DNA from: Paenibacillus hamazuiensis
GTDB taxonomy: Bacteria; Bacillota; Bacilli; Paenibacillales; NBRC-103111
Direction of reading: 5' to 3'
Length of the DNA stretch: 64,000 bases
NCBI RefSeq assembly: GCF_023276405.1
Contig: NZ_JALRMO010000001.1
Coordinates: 7,155,501-7,219,500 of the forward strand
A program made the position numbers and the translations under genes. Numbering within the stretch: position 1 is the first letter of the stretch; each line of letters opens with the position of its first letter. Under the pieces are notes generated by a model. It was not told the DNA's origin and did not search any database. It saw only the letters and a program-made list of their open reading frames with translations. Shown here piece after piece: positions 27,981 through 36,818 of this stretch.

Positions 27981-28177
27981 AAAATCTCCTCCTGTAAGAA
28001 GCTGTATGTCACTTAATTTTATGCCGTTAGAGCGATTATGACTGGGCGAATCTGCCGGATCTTCATATGACTTGGCATCCTGCGGCAGACACGATCAATT
28101 GAGGATAAGCTTTTGCAAAAGAGGAGGCATTTTCACCGAATGTAATGGAATCTCCAAGAGCTGTATAGATCATTAGA

Positions 28178-29764
28178 ATGTTGAATTTAGCCAATTTTAG
28201 CCAATATATAAGTCCCGTTATTTTGGCGAGAGGCCAGGAGTATGTGTCGAACGGCTGCGTACTCTCGATAGAAGAGATGGAAGATTTGGTTTACCGTGCC
28301 GAGGTGGAAGGCAGCGAAATATACGAGGTGTACGTGGAGCTTGACGAAGAGGGGAACGTGATTTCCTCCGATTGCGATTGTCCATTCGATTACGAGAATT
28401 TCTGCAAGCACCAGGCCGCGGTCCTGCTCGAGCTTCGGGATCGTGCGGGAATGCCGACGGCAGCTCTGGCAGAAGGGACGACAAGCAAAAACTTAAGGCA
28501 GCTGCTGGAAGCGGAAAGCAAAGAAAGCTTGATCGACCTCCTGCTTTCTCTCGCTGATTCCGGCAGCGTAAGACAGCGCATCAAACTCCATGTGTCTAAA
28601 GCCGGCGGGGCCGACGAGCTGGAGGAGTGCAGAAAGCTGATCCGTTCGTATATTGATACGTACTCGGACCATCATGGATTCGTTGATTGGCGCAGTGCGG
28701 ATCAAGCGGTGGAAGGTGCGAAAATCGTAGCCGGGAAAGCCGAAGAAGCGGCCGAGCAAGAGGAATGGGTTCGAGCCGTCCGGATCTATCTTTGCATTTT
28801 GGAGGAAATGGTCGAGTTTCTGCAGGAAGCGGATGATTCCGGCGGTACGACCGGATGTCTTATTGAGGAAAGCTTGCAGTGTATAGACGAGATTGTAGAG
28901 CAGCGTAACCGGATGCCGCAAGCGGATAAGGCCACCTTGTTCGGGCTGCTTTTGGACGAGTCGGAGCGTCCAGGTTATGACGGATGGTCTGACTGGCAGT
29001 TAGCCTTGCTGGACAGCGCCGCGCGCTTGGCGGAAACGGCTGAGATGCGCAGGACATGGGAAGAGGCAGCTTCCCGAATGGTCTCCGAACAGGCAGATGA
29101 TTTCAGAGGCAGGAATTATTTTGCCGAGCGGATAGCCGTGATGCAGTATCGATTGATCCAGGACAATGAGCCAAAGAAGCATGTTGATGATTTTCTGAAC
29201 CGCCATTTGCATTTTTCTAATTTCCGGGAAATGGCCATTCAGGATGCTTTTCAGAAAAGCGACTATAATGAAGTGATTCGTCTCGCCGAGGAAGGGGAAG
29301 CGCAGGATCAAGCGAAAGGTCTTCCTGGTCTGGTCTACCGTTGGAGCAAACACCGTTATGAAGCATACCAACGTTCCGGGCAATTGGAACTCCAGCGTCA
29401 GCTTGGGGTCCGGTTTGTGCTTGATGGCGAATTCTCGTACTACAAGCAGCTTAAAGATACTTATCCGCCGGAGGAATGGAAGCCGGTTTATCGGAGTATG
29501 CTTGAGGAACTGGAAAAGGATCGATGGCCCAAGGAAGTGTATACCGATATTCTCGTGGAAGAGCAGGAGTTTTCGCGGCTTTTGGATCATGTCAAAGCGC
29601 AGCCTTCCAGAATCGAACAGTTTTACCCTCATTTAAATCCGCATTTTCCTGACGAAGTCAAGAAATTGTTTCACATTCACATTGAAGGACAAGCTGCCCA
29701 ATCTACGACAAGGAAGCATTATGCCGACGTTTGCCGGATCATACTTATGCTGGGTCGGGCGTAA
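28178..29764 (+). CDS. SWIM zinc-finger protein, shortened by an in-frame stop
   Basis: A 528-residue product with an N-terminal SWIM motif, CDCPFDYENFCKHQAAVL (about residues 67-84), the CxC-xn-CxH zinc-binding form that can bind DNA or proteins. The long helical remainder is as in Bacillales SWIM proteins of unknown function. The TAA at 29762-29764 looks premature: the same frame goes on for 33 codons to a TGA at 29864-29866, reading EEAMQIARLLLAKYPNKPAF and then RDELMQKC, which fits the helical repeat style and the usual C-terminal end of this family. No good ribosome site is seen before ATG 28178. Confidence 0.8.
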   Translation: MLNLANFSQYISPVILARGQEYVSNGCVLSIEEMEDLVYRAEVEGSEIYEVYVELDEEGNVISSDCDCPFDYENFCKHQAAVLLELRDRAGMPTAALAEGTTSKNLRQLLEAESKESLIDLLLSLADSGSVRQRIKLHVSKAGGADELEECRKLIRSYIDTYSDHHGFVDWRSADQAVEGAKIVAGKAEEAAEQEEWVRAVRIYLCILEEMVEFLQEADDSGGTTGCLIEESLQCIDEIVEQRNRMPQADKATLFGLLLDESERPGYDGWSDWQLALLDSAARLAETAEMRRTWEEAASRMVSEQADDFRGRNYFAERIAVMQYRLIQDNEPKKHVDDFLNRHLHFSNFREMAIQDAFQKSDYNEVIRLAEEGEAQDQAKGLPGLVYRWSKHRYEAYQRSGQLELQRQLGVRFVLDGEFSYYKQLKDTYPPEEWKPVYRSMLEELEKDRWPKEVYTDILVEEQEFSRLLDHVKAQPSRIEQFYPHLNPHFPDEVKKLFHIHIEGQAAQSTTRKHYADVCRIILMLGRA

Positions 29765-29877
29765 GGACAAGAAGAGGCGATGCAAATCGCGCGGCTTCTT
29801 CTGGCCAAATACCCCAATAAGCCTGCTTTTCGCGATGAATTGATGCAGAAATGCGGGGTCAATTGAACATTTGCAGC

Positions 29878-29907
29878 AGGGGCCGTTTTCGTGAAGGCTC
29901 CTTTTTT
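29878..29907 (+). terminator. Terminator after SWIM gene
   Basis: AGGGGCC and GGCTCCT pair (one G-T) around an 11-base loop, followed by six T residues. It lies just after the second stop codon (29866), which supports the view that the original gene ended there. Confidence 0.75.
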
Positions 29908-30013
29908 GCGTTATATCACGAAGTTGTGCAGGGCTCTTATCCGATGGCATAGTGAGAGGGAGGTTTCCATATATGTAAATAGAGTATGTTTGGAATCCCA
30001 ATGAAACCGGGCG

Positions 30014-30688
30014 GTGGGCAGGATGCTGCAAGCGGGCGAAAGCCGGGAGATGCCGGATTTATACACCAGAGCGACTTTTCAAGCGCTGGTCGACGCGATC
30101 CTCCCGCATACAATCCAATGCGAAGAAGAATTAGGGATAGTACCCGCAGCCGGGGCTATTCAGCTGGGAGTGGACCGATTCGTCATCGCGCAAATCGATC
30201 AGTCGCAATTTGTCCCCGTTGATGTAAAAGAGCTACCGATGCCGCTTTCCAGATCGGCAGCTCAAATGCTGGATGAGGGAGCAAAGCAGCTCGTGCGAAG
30301 AGGGCGGGTCCAGCATCCGTTACATCCGCATGTCTTCTCGGGGGGAGGATTATTTTCTTCTCTATCGCGGCTGGACCGGCTGCTCGCGATGGATGTATTG
30401 GACCGGCTGGATCTTCCGCTCCGCTTGCTGCCCCCGCCTTTTCGGAACAGCCCGGGAATGGTTCAAACGATGATCGAAACATTTCATCAACTAACGATGT
30501 TCGGTTATTACTCGGAATGGGTCGGATACGGGTCAACCCGACTTTTTCCTCCGGATTACCGGCAGTTGGAGTTCTTTCCTCCGGGTTGGGGCAGGATCGG
30601 CTATCCCGGTCCGGCATTCGGATACCGGGATTTTCGCGGATTTTTATTACTTTATTCTCATCATAAAGGGGAACATTCCCATGACTGA
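30014..30688 (+). CDS. Gluconate 2-dehydrogenase subunit 3-like protein
   Basis: About 224 residues resembling the small subunit 3 of membrane gluconate 2-dehydrogenases, which supports the flavin subunit. Recognised from FQALVDAILPHT at the N-terminal end and its tight link to a GMC oxidoreductase. The start is uncertain: GTG 30014, ATG 30023 and ATG 30050 are in frame, and none has an ideal ribosome site. Classical subunit 3 carries a twin-arginine signal; none is present here. It overlaps the flavin gene by eight bases. Confidence 0.7.
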   Translation: MGRMLQAGESREMPDLYTRATFQALVDAILPHTIQCEEELGIVPAAGAIQLGVDRFVIAQIDQSQFVPVDVKELPMPLSRSAAQMLDEGAKQLVRRGRVQHPLHPHVFSGGGLFSSLSRLDRLLAMDVLDRLDLPLRLLPPPFRNSPGMVQTMIETFHQLTMFGYYSEWVGYGSTRLFPPDYRQLEFFPPGWGRIGYPGPAFGYRDFRGFLLLYSHHKGEHSHD

Positions 30689-32387
30689 CCCGGACGTTAT
30701 CGTAATCGGATCCGGCGGCGGCGGAGCCGTTATAGCGAAAGAGCTGGGGGAAAGAGGAATTCATGTCCTGGTGTTGGAGGCAGGCCCCTGGTACGGCAAC
30801 TCAAGGTGGCCCGAGCCGAATAAAGAGAAGGGGGCGCAGATGAGCTCCCATCCGGACGACTTGAACGTTTTTTTATTCAAACAGCAATATACCAAATTTG
30901 AAGATGAGATGAATAATTTGATCTCGGGGCGCCTTCGCTGGGGACCGGCGGACAGAAATCGCCCTCCGTGGTTCAGGAATGTAATGGAACGGGGGTTCAT
31001 CTGGCAAAACTCGGGTGTCGGAGGGACGACCCAATCGTATCTTGCGAATTCCCCTCGAGCCTTTCCGGTGACAGTAGATCATGTTTGGCCGATCTCTTAT
31101 CGCGAGCTGATTCCTTATTATGAAAAAGCGGAAGCGACGCTGCCGGTGCAATTTTCACCGGTGACGGCCAAGGAGGAGTTGTTCTTTTACGGTGCGAAGA
31201 AAGCGGGCTGGCGTCTCATTCCGGCTCTGGATGTGACCGTCCCCGGATATCGGCCGCAGCCCAATGCTATTTTGCCGCCGAACAAAAACATTACGAATGC
31301 GGAGTACCCGGAGGAGCTGCTGTCCTGGATGGAAGGCTGTACTCTCGCCGGACATTGCATCAACGGATGTCCGCACGGGCCTTCCGTGGATAAAATGGCG
31401 AAGCGCTCCACCCTGGTCAGCTATGTTCCGCTTGCTTTGCGGACAGGATGTGTTGCCATACGGCCCAATACGTTTGCAACCCGGATTTTGACGGGAGCTC
31501 ATCCGGGGGGAGGGGTCCAAGCAGCGGGAGTGGTAGTGCGGGATACGTGGACGGGCGAGACGGAGGAAATCCGTGCCAAGGTTGTGGTCATGGCAGCCGG
31601 CGCGATTGAAAGTCCGCGGCTTTGGCTCAATTCGGGCCTCCCCGGTAACCGATGGGTGGGAAGAGGGCTGGTGAACCATTATTTTGATTGGGTCACGGGG
31701 ATGTTTGACGAAAGAGATTTAACGGCAATTTTGGGAAGCCCGGATATCAATCCTTTTGTAGGCCATACATCGGGAGGAAGGCTGGATTATCCCGGCCTCG
31801 GATCCATCCTGGTCAGCGGGCTGAGCCCCGGACTTACGGCATCCATGAGCTTCGGAATAAGCCAGGCGGGATTCAGTTTCCTGCACGGACCGCTGACGGA
31901 AACGACGGCATACGCGCAAGGCCGCGTCACCGGGCCGATGCTGCGGCATTGGATGGACAACTATCGAAGAACCTTAAGCATCGTGATTTTCGCCGATGAT
32001 GAGGTACTCTTTCGAAACGGGGTCACGGTGGATCCGGCCAATAAGGATGAGCACGGACCTGTGCCGAAGGTGAGTTATGTTCCGGGAGAGCGGGGAAAAA
32101 GAAACCGTGACGAGCTCGTGAAAATCGCGGTGGACATTTTATGGAAAGCCGGGGCCAAAAAGGTGCTTCGGGCGGATTGGCCGGCTTCCCTGATGATCCA
32201 CATGGAAAGCACCATGAGGATGGGGTTTGTCGTGGATGAGTACGGTGAAGCTTACCAGGTCAAGCGGTTATATTTGGCGGATAACGGCGTGCACTTCAAT
32301 GCGATCGGAGGGGCGAATCCGACTTTGACCACGCAGGCGCTCGCCACCCGAACGGCGGAAAAGCTGGCGGAAAAATATTTTAACTAA
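30681..32387 (+). CDS. GMC oxidoreductase, gluconate-dehydrogenase-like flavin subunit
   Basis: A 568-residue flavoprotein. The N-terminal FAD-binding motif is VIVIGSGGGGAVIAKEL (about residues 5-21), ending at the acidic VLVLEAG. The catalytic region has HMESTMRMG, and the C-terminal signature is GGANPTLTTQALATRTAEKL with the conserved Asn-Pro. Members of this subgroup oxidise gluconate, other sugars or alcohols and pass electrons to a quinone or cytochrome. The usual cytochrome c subunit is not adjacent. ATG 30681 follows AAAGGGGA and overlaps the subunit-3-like gene. Confidence 0.88.
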   Translation: MTDPDVIVIGSGGGGAVIAKELGERGIHVLVLEAGPWYGNSRWPEPNKEKGAQMSSHPDDLNVFLFKQQYTKFEDEMNNLISGRLRWGPADRNRPPWFRNVMERGFIWQNSGVGGTTQSYLANSPRAFPVTVDHVWPISYRELIPYYEKAEATLPVQFSPVTAKEELFFYGAKKAGWRLIPALDVTVPGYRPQPNAILPPNKNITNAEYPEELLSWMEGCTLAGHCINGCPHGPSVDKMAKRSTLVSYVPLALRTGCVAIRPNTFATRILTGAHPGGGVQAAGVVVRDTWTGETEEIRAKVVVMAAGAIESPRLWLNSGLPGNRWVGRGLVNHYFDWVTGMFDERDLTAILGSPDINPFVGHTSGGRLDYPGLGSILVSGLSPGLTASMSFGISQAGFSFLHGPLTETTAYAQGRVTGPMLRHWMDNYRRTLSIVIFADDEVLFRNGVTVDPANKDEHGPVPKVSYVPGERGKRNRDELVKIAVDILWKAGAKKVLRADWPASLMIHMESTMRMGFVVDEYGEAYQVKRLYLADNGVHFNAIGGANPTLTTQALATRTAEKLAEKYFN

Positions 32388-32435
32388 AAAATGCAAAAAT
32401 GAAGCAACCTATGTAACAAAAAAGGGTGTGACGCC

Positions 32436-32963
32436 ATGAATGTCTTGGAATTGTTTGCGGATTCCATCAAGCCTTTTCTGGATGGGGAAAAGCCGCCCCT
32501 TAATGTGGGAGAAGTGATGAATCTATGGTTTTATTTGACGGCGACGGACCAGACGATGCGCGGCGAACAGGTGTCCTTCAACATTGTTCAGGACCTCGAG
32601 CTTAAAGCGAAGCTGAGAGAGGTTATCGACACCGTGCACACTCCAATATTCGAGGATTTAACCGCGTTTTTTAAAGCAGAAGGTGTCCCGCTGCCCGAGA
32701 TAATGCCGGGTAAACCGGTCGGCGACTTCCGCAATATTCCGGAGGGCTCCAAATTATCCGACGAAGAAGTGGCGAATCTTCTCAGCTTCAACATCGTGCT
32801 CGGAATCAATTATGCCTGCCGCGGGATGACGGAGGCGGTAAGGCCGGATGTGGCGGCGATGTTTGCCAAATTCCAGATGAAGAAAGCGGCTTATGCGATT
32901 GGGCTCAGGGATCTGTTAAGAAAAAAAGGTTGGTTAAAAGTCCCCCCGGTTTATAAGGCGTAG
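32436..32963 (+). CDS. DUF3231 family protein, single repeat
   Basis: A 175-residue helical protein starting at ATG 32436 with AAGGGTG upstream. It has one copy of the DUF3231 unit, matching either half of the 351-residue protein at 14741-15796: an N-terminal VGEVMNLWFYLTATDQTM helix, a central DEEVANLLSF helix and a C-terminal LRKKGWLKVPPVY. It is 48 bases after the GMC oxidoreductase gene in the same direction with no terminator between, so it is likely in the same operon. Function unknown. Confidence 0.75.
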   Translation: MNVLELFADSIKPFLDGEKPPLNVGEVMNLWFYLTATDQTMRGEQVSFNIVQDLELKAKLREVIDTVHTPIFEDLTAFFKAEGVPLPEIMPGKPVGDFRNIPEGSKLSDEEVANLLSFNIVLGINYACRGMTEAVRPDVAAMFAKFQMKKAAYAIGLRDLLRKKGWLKVPPVYKA

Positions 32964-32999
32964 GGTTATCATATTGGTCCCGTTCATATGAATCGGTAG

Positions 33000-33024
33000 A
33001 AGTCCCCGTATCGGGGGCTTTTTT
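33000..33024 (+). terminator. Terminator of the GMC/DUF3231 operon
   Basis: AAGTCCCCG and CGGGGGCTT pair (one G-T) around TAT, followed by T residues. Confidence 0.85.
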
Positions 33025-33179
33025 GCATTTCGGGATCGAAACGATGAAAGGCGCCAACTGGACCTGAGACGGAGCGCAAACACATCGCGGGACCAATGTG
33101 CGGCCGCATGTTTAATGCTACACTGTAAATCATCAAGCGGCGTACGCTTTGGAGTATTTTGATAATGGAGAGATGATCG

Positions 33180-34151
33180 ATGAAAATCCGGATGGTATTT
33201 GGTGTTATTTTAATCATGGCAGGAATTGTGTGGGGGCTGCACAGCGTGGGAATGATCCCGGGATTCCCGGGCGGCGTATTTGCGGTTAACAAGAGCAAGG
33301 TCGATATCAGGAAGGAAACGGCGGCCGCCGACTTTCAGAACATTGTAGTAAATACCTCGAGCACGAATGTGCATCTGATCAAAGGAAGCTCGAACCAGAT
33401 CGTAGCGTCGCTTGAGGGGAATGCTAGCTCCAATTATGAAGGAAAAATCGATTTGCGGATGGAGGCGAGAGGCGATACGTTGAAAGTGGAACCCGATATA
33501 CCGGACAATTTTAACATTGGCTTCAATATGCTGGATATCGATTTGACCGTCGAGATCCCGGAGAAGCAGTGGAGCTCGATCAAGGTCGCCACAAGCAGCG
33601 GGAACATCGATGTGAAGCAGATAAACGGGGGCGCCGTTGAGCTTAAGGCGAGCAGCGGAGATGTAGGAGCGTCCCGGGTACAGGCCAAATCGTTCGCAGC
33701 AAGCGTAAAAAGCGGAAATATCGATGTGAAGGATGTCGAATCGGCGGCGATTTCTCTGGAATCGACCTCCGGCAATATTGCGGCGAGCCGGTTCAAAGGC
33801 AATGAGGCGGCATTTCACGCGGGAAGCGGAAACGTGAAATTGTCCGAAGGACAGGCGGCAATCAAGGCCGAGACGAGCTCCGGCGACATTCGCCTGGAAG
33901 CAAGCTCCCTGCTGAAAAATACGGAACTTAAGGCCGGAAGCGGGAACGTCATCGTCAATTTGGATCAAGATCCGCTTTCGCTCTCTGTCGATTACCGCGG
34001 AAATTCGGGAAGCGGGACGATCGAGTGGAGCGGCTTCCGATATGCGGAGAAGGACGAGGACAAGCGGGTTATTAAAGGAACGTTCGGAAGCGGAGACATT
34101 CAGCTGAAGGTGCGCACTCAATCGGGTAACTTTACGCTAGGCAAAGGCTGA
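33180..34151 (+). CDS. DUF4097 beta-strand repeat protein, membrane-anchored
   Basis: A 323-residue protein starting at ATG 33180 behind GGAGAG. One N-terminal membrane segment (about residues 5-25) is followed by an all-beta domain built of repeated SSGNI, SGDVGAS and GSGNV turns, the hallmark of the DUF4097/LiaG-like right-handed beta fold. In B. subtilis LiaG is tied to the cell-envelope stress operon, but no liaFSR genes are here. It stands alone and its role is not known. Confidence 0.78.
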   Translation: MKIRMVFGVILIMAGIVWGLHSVGMIPGFPGGVFAVNKSKVDIRKETAAADFQNIVVNTSSTNVHLIKGSSNQIVASLEGNASSNYEGKIDLRMEARGDTLKVEPDIPDNFNIGFNMLDIDLTVEIPEKQWSSIKVATSSGNIDVKQINGGAVELKASSGDVGASRVQAKSFAASVKSGNIDVKDVESAAISLESTSGNIAASRFKGNEAAFHAGSGNVKLSEGQAAIKAETSSGDIRLEASSLLKNTELKAGSGNVIVNLDQDPLSLSVDYRGNSGSGTIEWSGFRYAEKDEDKRVIKGTFGSGDIQLKVRTQSGNFTLGKG

Positions 34152-34203
34152 CCGGGGTTATCTGCCAGCCTCGATCCACGGTTCGGCGGACTCGACCGCG
34201 AAT

Positions 34204-34252
34204 GGCCGCAAAGCACTGGCCGCACTGTATCAGGGGACGGTGCTTTGCGGCC
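34204..34252. repeat. Perfect 13-bp inverted repeat between convergent genes
   Basis: GGCCGCAAAGCAC (34204-34216) and GTGCTTTGCGGCC (34240-34252) are exact complements with a 23-base loop. It lacks a T tract on either strand. It may still block transcription from both sides, or be a dispersed hairpin element. Confidence 0.7.
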
Positions 34253-34284
34253 GGTGACGGGACCGCGTCGGTAGTCACATGCCG

Positions 34285-35487
34285 CTACATCCGGGCCAGC
34301 AAAATCTCACGCATGACGGTGCGGTCCAGCTGCGCGGGGCTCAGCTTGTTGTCGGTGGCGGCAAGCACAGGATCGATGTTGCGGGCATTTACGCCGTAGC
34401 GGTCGAGCCTCGGGAGCTGGAGGCGTTCCGTCCACTCCTCCAAAGCGGCGATCAATCCGTCGCAGCAGCCGGGCACGTCGCTTGCCGGATGCCCGGTGAC
34501 GACGGCACCGACTTTGGCGTATTTGGCCAAGCCTAACGCCGATGCCGCGTCGGTCCCGTTTTGCAGGTGGCGGACGACTCGTTTCGTCGTTTCCGCCAAA
34601 AGCGTCCCGCAAATGACGCCATGCGGGATCGGGAAGCTGCCGCCAAGCGGAGCGGCGAAGCCGTGCACGAGGCCGAGCCCCGCATGCGCGAGCGTAATGC
34701 CCGATATCATCGAGGCGTAGGCCATTTGCGCGTGCAGCGCCTCATCGTCCGCCGCATCGGTGCAGATCGGGATCAGGCTTTTCGCGGCAGCTTCGATGCC
34801 GGAAAGCGCCAGCGCATCGGTAAGCGGCGACGATTTGACCGATACGTACGATTCGATGAGCTGCGTCAAGGCGTCCAGGCCGCTTGCGGCTTTGACGTGC
34901 GCGGGGCAGCTGATCGTCAGCTGCGGATCGACAACCGCCGCATCCGGGATAAACCGGTCGTGCCGGATCGACCGTTTGAAGCCGCCCGAAATGGAGATCA
35001 CTGCGTTTTTCGTCATCTCGCTGCCGGTCCCGGACGTGGTCGGCACCGCGACGAAAAACACTTTGCGTCCGCTGTGCGGCCGATAGTCCGGCTGGCCCTC
35101 GAAATAATGCAGCACGGTATCGCCCGGCTCGGTGCACAGCATCGCGGACACCGCTTTGCCCGCATCCATGGCGCTGCCGCCGCCGATCGCCACAACGGCG
35201 TCGAACGGCTGCGGACGGCCCGGCGAGGCAGCGTCGCGATATCGCACCGCCACTTCGTCGACCCATTCGACGGTGGGTTCTTGATGAATATGCGCGATGT
35301 CGTATGCGATTCCTTTCGCTGCGAGCGCCGCAGCGATCTTGCTCCAGGCTTCGGCGTTCGTCCGTTCGAAGCTGCCCATCACAAACAAGATGCGGCGCGT
35401 TCCTTCCGGAAGCGCTTCGGCCAGCTTGGGCGCCGTTCCGCTGCCGAACGAAATCGCCGGAGTTCCTGCGAACTGAAACGGATTCAT
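34285..35487 (-). CDS. Iron-containing alcohol dehydrogenase
   Basis: A 400-residue member of the Fe-ADH (group III) family. It starts at ATG 35487, which overlaps the upstream stop (ATGA) with AGGAG eight bases away; longer frames to 35577 run into the neighbour. Seen: the NAD-binding GGGSAMDAGKA, the metal region SGLDALTQLIESYVS and the ligand-bearing AHAGLGLVHGFA and IPHGVICGTLL. In the first metal motif Gln stands where FucO-type enzymes have His, as in some subfamilies. Substrate is unknown. Translational coupling to an LsrG-like monooxygenase gene implies a joint catabolic step. Confidence 0.85.
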   Translation of the reverse strand: MNPFQFAGTPAISFGSGTAPKLAEALPEGTRRILFVMGSFERTNAEAWSKIAAALAAKGIAYDIAHIHQEPTVEWVDEVAVRYRDAASPGRPQPFDAVVAIGGGSAMDAGKAVSAMLCTEPGDTVLHYFEGQPDYRPHSGRKVFFVAVPTTSGTGSEMTKNAVISISGGFKRSIRHDRFIPDAAVVDPQLTISCPAHVKAASGLDALTQLIESYVSVKSSPLTDALALSGIEAAAKSLIPICTDAADDEALHAQMAYASMISGITLAHAGLGLVHGFAAPLGGSFPIPHGVICGTLLAETTKRVVRHLQNGTDAASALGLAKYAKVGAVVTGHPASDVPGCCDGLIAALEEWTERLQLPRLDRYGVNARNIDPVLAATDNKLSPAQLDRTVMREILLARM

Positions 35488-35795
35488 TGCCATTGCTCCT
35501 TTTCCGTCGGGGCGATCACGCGATGGGGCGTGCCTTCGCGCGGCTTGTCCATCCAAGGCGCGACCGCATCCCGCCATTTCAAATAATGCGGCGTTTCTTT
35601 ATGCTTCGCCGCCGCCGCCTCCGACTCGTAGGCCTCGTACAGCGTAAAGCAGGTCGGCTCATCCCGGTGCTGCAAAACGTCAAAGCGCAGGTTACCCGGC
35701 TCCTGCACGGAGCCTTTATGATTTTCCACGGTGGCGGCAATAAAATCATCGACATGCTCGGCTTTGACATAAACTTTTACGATAGTGACAACCAT
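35484..35795 (-). CDS. Antibiotic biosynthesis monooxygenase (ABM) domain protein, LsrG-like
   Basis: A 103-residue ferredoxin-like-fold protein. The middle (ENHKGSVQEPGNLRFDVLQ) and the later EAYESEAAAAKHKETPHY strongly resemble LsrG, the enzyme that processes phosphorylated autoinducer-2, and also generic quinol monooxygenases. It starts at ATG 35795 with GGGGAG about 8 bases upstream and ends inside the start of the iron alcohol dehydrogenase gene. No lsr kinase or transporter is nearby, so an AI-2 role is only a possibility. Confidence 0.8.
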   Translation of the reverse strand: MVVTIVKVYVKAEHVDDFIAATVENHKGSVQEPGNLRFDVLQHRDEPTCFTLYEAYESEAAAAKHKETPHYLKWRDAVAPWMDKPREGTPHRVIAPTEKEQWQ

Positions 35796-35962
35796 CGATC
35801 GTCATCTCCCCGGATATAGGATCTATGTGGCTTTAGGATGCTTCTTCCAAGGAAATGATATCACACTTATTTCGGCAAAAACATAGGGGACCGGCGGCAC
35901 AGCACGAAACGAAACCCGAGGCTAAAACATCGCTGGAGGTGAATGCGCCGTATGGCCGGCCA

Positions 35963-36775
35963 TTAGGGCAGTTTCGCCTCTGCATCCGCAAGGACGGCGC
36001 TGATTCGGCTCTCGAGGTTATAGATGGCCTGCTTCTTTTCATTGATTTGGCGCGACAAAGAGACGAGCGTCGTCAGCGAGTCCGATATGGCTGACACATC
36101 CCCTTTTTTCACGGCCTGTTTAAACGCGCTCAGCACGGGGGACACTTCGCTTTCGGTCGATTTGATTGCACTTTTCACCGTCTTGATCTGCTCGTTAAGC
36201 GGATCTCTGTCTTCCAGGAGACCGCGGATGTCCTTCATCTTTTGCGATGCGCCCGCTTTGGCGGTTCGCAATGACGTTTCCTTCGCTTTAATGTCTGCTC
36301 GCGCTAATTGCACGGGGACTTTCAGGAGGCTGATCTGGATGCGGAGCAGGCCGCTGAGATCTTTGCTTTTCAAATTCCGTGCCGCTTCAAGCTGCTTGTT
36401 GAGCGTGGTGTAACGGGAGAGCAGCGGCTCGTATTGTTTCCGCGTATTGGCCACGACAGATTCCAGCCGGTCCAACTCGCCGGCGTCGATCTGCTTGATC
36501 TGTTTGCCCAGCGCACTTAAATTGTCCTGGTTGGCGGCATGAAGCGACTTGATTTTTTCGTCCCAATCTTTTTGCTCTTTCTGCAGAGCGAGAAGTTCTT
36601 CATACAGCGAGCTGATTCGGTCCGCTTGAGACTGGTTTGCTTGCGCGACCGTTTTGTCCAGCGCCGACTTGGTGGAAGCGGCGATTTCGATCGGAGCAGC
36701 CAGGGCTGCAGCCGGGACCGCGGTGGCCAGCATCGAGGCGACCACCGAGGCGGTGAACATGTGTCGGGGTTTCAT
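35963..36775 (-). CDS. Secreted coiled-coil protein
   Basis: A 270-residue protein with a signal peptide (MKPRHMFTASVVASMLATAV, cut near ALAAP) followed by almost continuous heptad-like helix (for example LYEELLALQKEQKDWDEKIK). No enzymatic domain is seen. Overall layout recalls the coiled-coil half of peptidoglycan hydrolases such as CwlO/PcsB but without the catalytic domain, so a wall-associated scaffold or regulator is one guess. ATG 36775 follows AAAGGAGG. It is preceded by a strong promoter and an attenuator-like leader. Confidence 0.65.
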   Translation of the reverse strand: MKPRHMFTASVVASMLATAVPAAALAAPIEIAASTKSALDKTVAQANQSQADRISSLYEELLALQKEQKDWDEKIKSLHAANQDNLSALGKQIKQIDAGELDRLESVVANTRKQYEPLLSRYTTLNKQLEAARNLKSKDLSGLLRIQISLLKVPVQLARADIKAKETSLRTAKAGASQKMKDIRGLLEDRDPLNEQIKTVKSAIKSTESEVSPVLSAFKQAVKKGDVSAISDSLTTLVSLSRQINEKKQAIYNLESRISAVLADAEAKLP

Positions 36776-36818
36776 GCAAATCCTCCTTTGATCCTGTAAT
36801 AGGCAGGTCTGCTTGCAA

